This document shows, one piece after another, positions 21,418 to 22,355 of a stretch of 22,355 bases of DNA (positions within the stretch are counted from its first letter, which is position 1; each line of letters starts with the position of its first letter). The notes beneath the pieces are model-generated. The model saw nothing but the letters and a program-made list of their open reading frames with translations. It did not search any database and was not told where the DNA came from. Source of the stretch: Candidatus Bathyarchaeota archaeon (GTDB lineage Archaea; Thermoproteota; Bathyarchaeia; RBG-16-48-13; GCA-020355125); contig JAOZHK010000091.1 of NCBI GenBank assembly GCA_026014905.1, forward strand, positions 1 to 22,355, given 5' to 3'. A program made the position numbers and the translations under genes.

Positions 21418-21819
21418 ATGAGTAGGCCCGCTAGTGTAGGAAGCTTAAAAGTTGGTCGACATTTAGTCATTGATGATGAAGCGTACAAAATCGTGTCTCT
21501 TGAAAAATCGAAGCCTGGAAAACATGGATCGGCTAAAGCAAGAATTGTCGCGATCAATGTCTTCGATGATACCAAGAAAAGCATCGTCAGCCCTGTTGAC
21601 GCTCGAGTTGATATACCGATAATAGAAAAACGGAGTGCACAAGTTCTCTCACTTGAAAGTGAGAACGTCCAACTGATGGATCTTGAGAGTTATGAAGTCT
21701 TCTACACACCGATTCCATCTGAAGAGGATCTTAGCAGGAGAGTGGATTTAAACGCCGAAGTCGAATATTGGACTGTGCTAGGACGAAGAAAGATCATTCG
21801 CGTGAAAGGTGTTTCATAG
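21418..21819 (+). CDS. eif5a: Translation initiation factor aIF5A (hypusine-containing)
   Basis: 133 aa, the archaeal length. aIF5A relieves ribosome stalling, notably at proline runs, and needs deoxyhypusine or hypusine at one lysine. The modification loop is SKPGKHGSAKARI, with Lys35 the site. Around it are SLKVGRHLVIDDEAYKIVSLE and the OB-fold C-terminal domain (AQVLSLESENVQLMDLESYE). The ATG at 21418 follows AAAGGTGA; an ATG five bases earlier runs into a stop at once. Deoxyhypusine synthase is not in the window. Confidence 0.97.
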   Translation: MSRPASVGSLKVGRHLVIDDEAYKIVSLEKSKPGKHGSAKARIVAINVFDDTKKSIVSPVDARVDIPIIEKRSAQVLSLESENVQLMDLESYEVFYTPIPSEEDLSRRVDLNAEVEYWTVLGRRKIIRVKGVS

Positions 21820-21887
21820 AAATTTCAGTAATCCTTATATGTTTTTCAATGTCATATTTGCTTCCTAGCATCGGAGAGTGAATCTTA

Positions 21888-22112
21888 GTGAAAGTCCCTT
21901 GTGTTCTTTGCGAGAAAGTGGTTGAAACCCAGAAAGAAGACATGTATGTGACAGTCAAATGGTGTTTTGATGAGATGGTAGAGGCGAACAACCTGGATGT
22001 GGATAAAGATCTCGGGCGTGTCATTAGCGTTTGTAATGCATGCTGGTCCGATAAATTGAAAAGTAAACCTGACATCGAGGATTACTACTGGATCTACGAT
22101 AAAGAAGTCTGA
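21888..22112 (+). CDS. Small two-CxxC (probable zinc-binding) protein, GTG start
   Basis: 74 aa. CVLC at residues 5-8 and CNAC at residues ~50-53 form a likely zinc site; between them is an acidic, helical stretch with one extra Cys (VKWCFDEMVEANNLDVDKDL), and the C-terminus is DYYWIYDKEV. The start is GTG at 21888, 68 bases after aIF5A. A GGAGAGTG purine run ~16 bases upstream may be the ribosome-binding site. The family is not recognised. The short length, conserved-looking knuckles and absence of a competing frame support a real gene, possibly cotranscribed with aIF5A. Confidence 0.7.
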   Translation: MKVPCVLCEKVVETQKEDMYVTVKWCFDEMVEANNLDVDKDLGRVISVCNACWSDKLKSKPDIEDYYWIYDKEV

Positions 22113-22233
22113 TCGCATAATACGACGATAAGAACATAGAACTACATATCCATTATTTCTACGAGCGCGCGCACGTGTGTTTTTAAACTAAGTGAAATTA
22201 CCGGTGCTCATGAGAATGTGGCTAATACAAAAA
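22113..22233. other. Convergent intergenic region
   Basis: This gap between the CxxC gene (+) and the partial gene (-) has an alternating CG/CA run and a T-tract (GCGCGCGCACGTGTGTTTTT, 22166-22183), which could end + strand transcription. No other structure was seen. Confidence 0.35.
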
Positions 22234-22355
22234 TCAACAGGAACCCCGTAATCTAGACAATTCCGTGTGGAGTTGTTGGAAGCGGGCAATCGCTGCTGAC
22301 CCTAAGAACCCCCCTAATTCTTGTTGAAACTTGTGAAATGCCTCTTCGTACCCCA
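22234..22355 (-). CDS. C-terminal end of an unrecognised gene entering from the right edge
   Basis: The minus strand is open from the window edge (frame from 22353) to TGA at 22236-22234, giving 39 residues: GYEEAFHKFQQELGGFLG, then SAAIARFQQLHTELSRLRGSC. The pattern is amphipathic and helical, as at the end of a soluble protein. The two other minus frames are interrupted within the stretch. The family cannot be told from so little. Confidence 0.45.
   Translation of the reverse strand, partial: GYEEAFHKFQQELGGFLGSAAIARFQQLHTELSRLRGSC

Noticed and set aside
1..22355. tRNA genes, CRISPR arrays, insertion sequences, integrase or attachment sites
   Set aside because: No TPsiC-arm consensus with acceptor-stem pairing, no regularly spaced repeats and no transposase-like reading frame were seen on either strand.

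Overview
This window is a segment of an archaeal chromosome. The evidence is the gene content: Rrp4, Rrp41 and Rrp42 of the archaeal exosome, SBDS, a 20S proteasome alpha subunit, the RNase P protein Pop5, eL15, eL43, aIF5A with its hypusine-site lysine, and archaeal-type uS8 and TrpRS. Several start regions look like archaeal BRE/TATA promoters followed by Shine-Dalgarno motifs, and GTG or TTG starts recur. The gene set, the moderate base composition and the tungsten-type aldehyde oxidoreductase would fit an Asgard lineage such as Thorarchaeia. That placement is only a guess; no gene here proves it.

Layout. (1) Positions 3-317 hold the 3' end of a membrane-protein gene on the + strand, converging on (2) a tight minus-strand superoperon (5838 down to 312): eL15, COG1325 RNA-binding protein, Pop5, PsmA, SBDS, Rrp4, Rrp41, Rrp42, eL43. 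This links ribosome, RNase P, RNA degradation and protein degradation. Rpp30, usually a member, is missing. (3) A second minus-strand cluster (8768 down to 6052) carries a four-cluster ferredoxin, a tungsten-type aldehyde ferredoxin oxidoreductase and a MoaD-like sulfur carrier. (4) A plus-strand operon (8926-12241) encodes a small membrane zinc-ribbon protein, a DUF2207-like membrane protein whose cytoplasmic C-terminus is a ladder of ten cysteines alternating mostly with alanine, and a radical SAM/SPASM enzyme with a PqqD-like N-terminal domain. A DUF6487-like membrane zinc-finger gene converges on it. This is the most unusual part of the window: it looks like a peptide-modification system whose substrate is the tail of a membrane protein.

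(5) From 12796 to 17159 are an M28 peptidase, a methylmalonate-semialdehyde-dehydrogenase-like ALDH with a ferritin-like gene one base behind it, and an OGG1-type DNA glycosylase. (6) A cytoplasmic M23-fold protein (minus strand) is divergent from an enolase-superfamily acid-sugar dehydratase resembling L-rhamnonate dehydratase. (7) A loose translation cluster follows: TrpRS, uS8 (outside its usual spc operon), aIF5A behind a long leader, and a small CxxC protein. (8) The 3' end of a minus-strand gene enters at the right edge.

No tRNA, rRNA, CRISPR array, insertion sequence or integrase was seen. No gene-free stretch exceeds 300 bases; the longest are 21161-21417 and 5839-6051.
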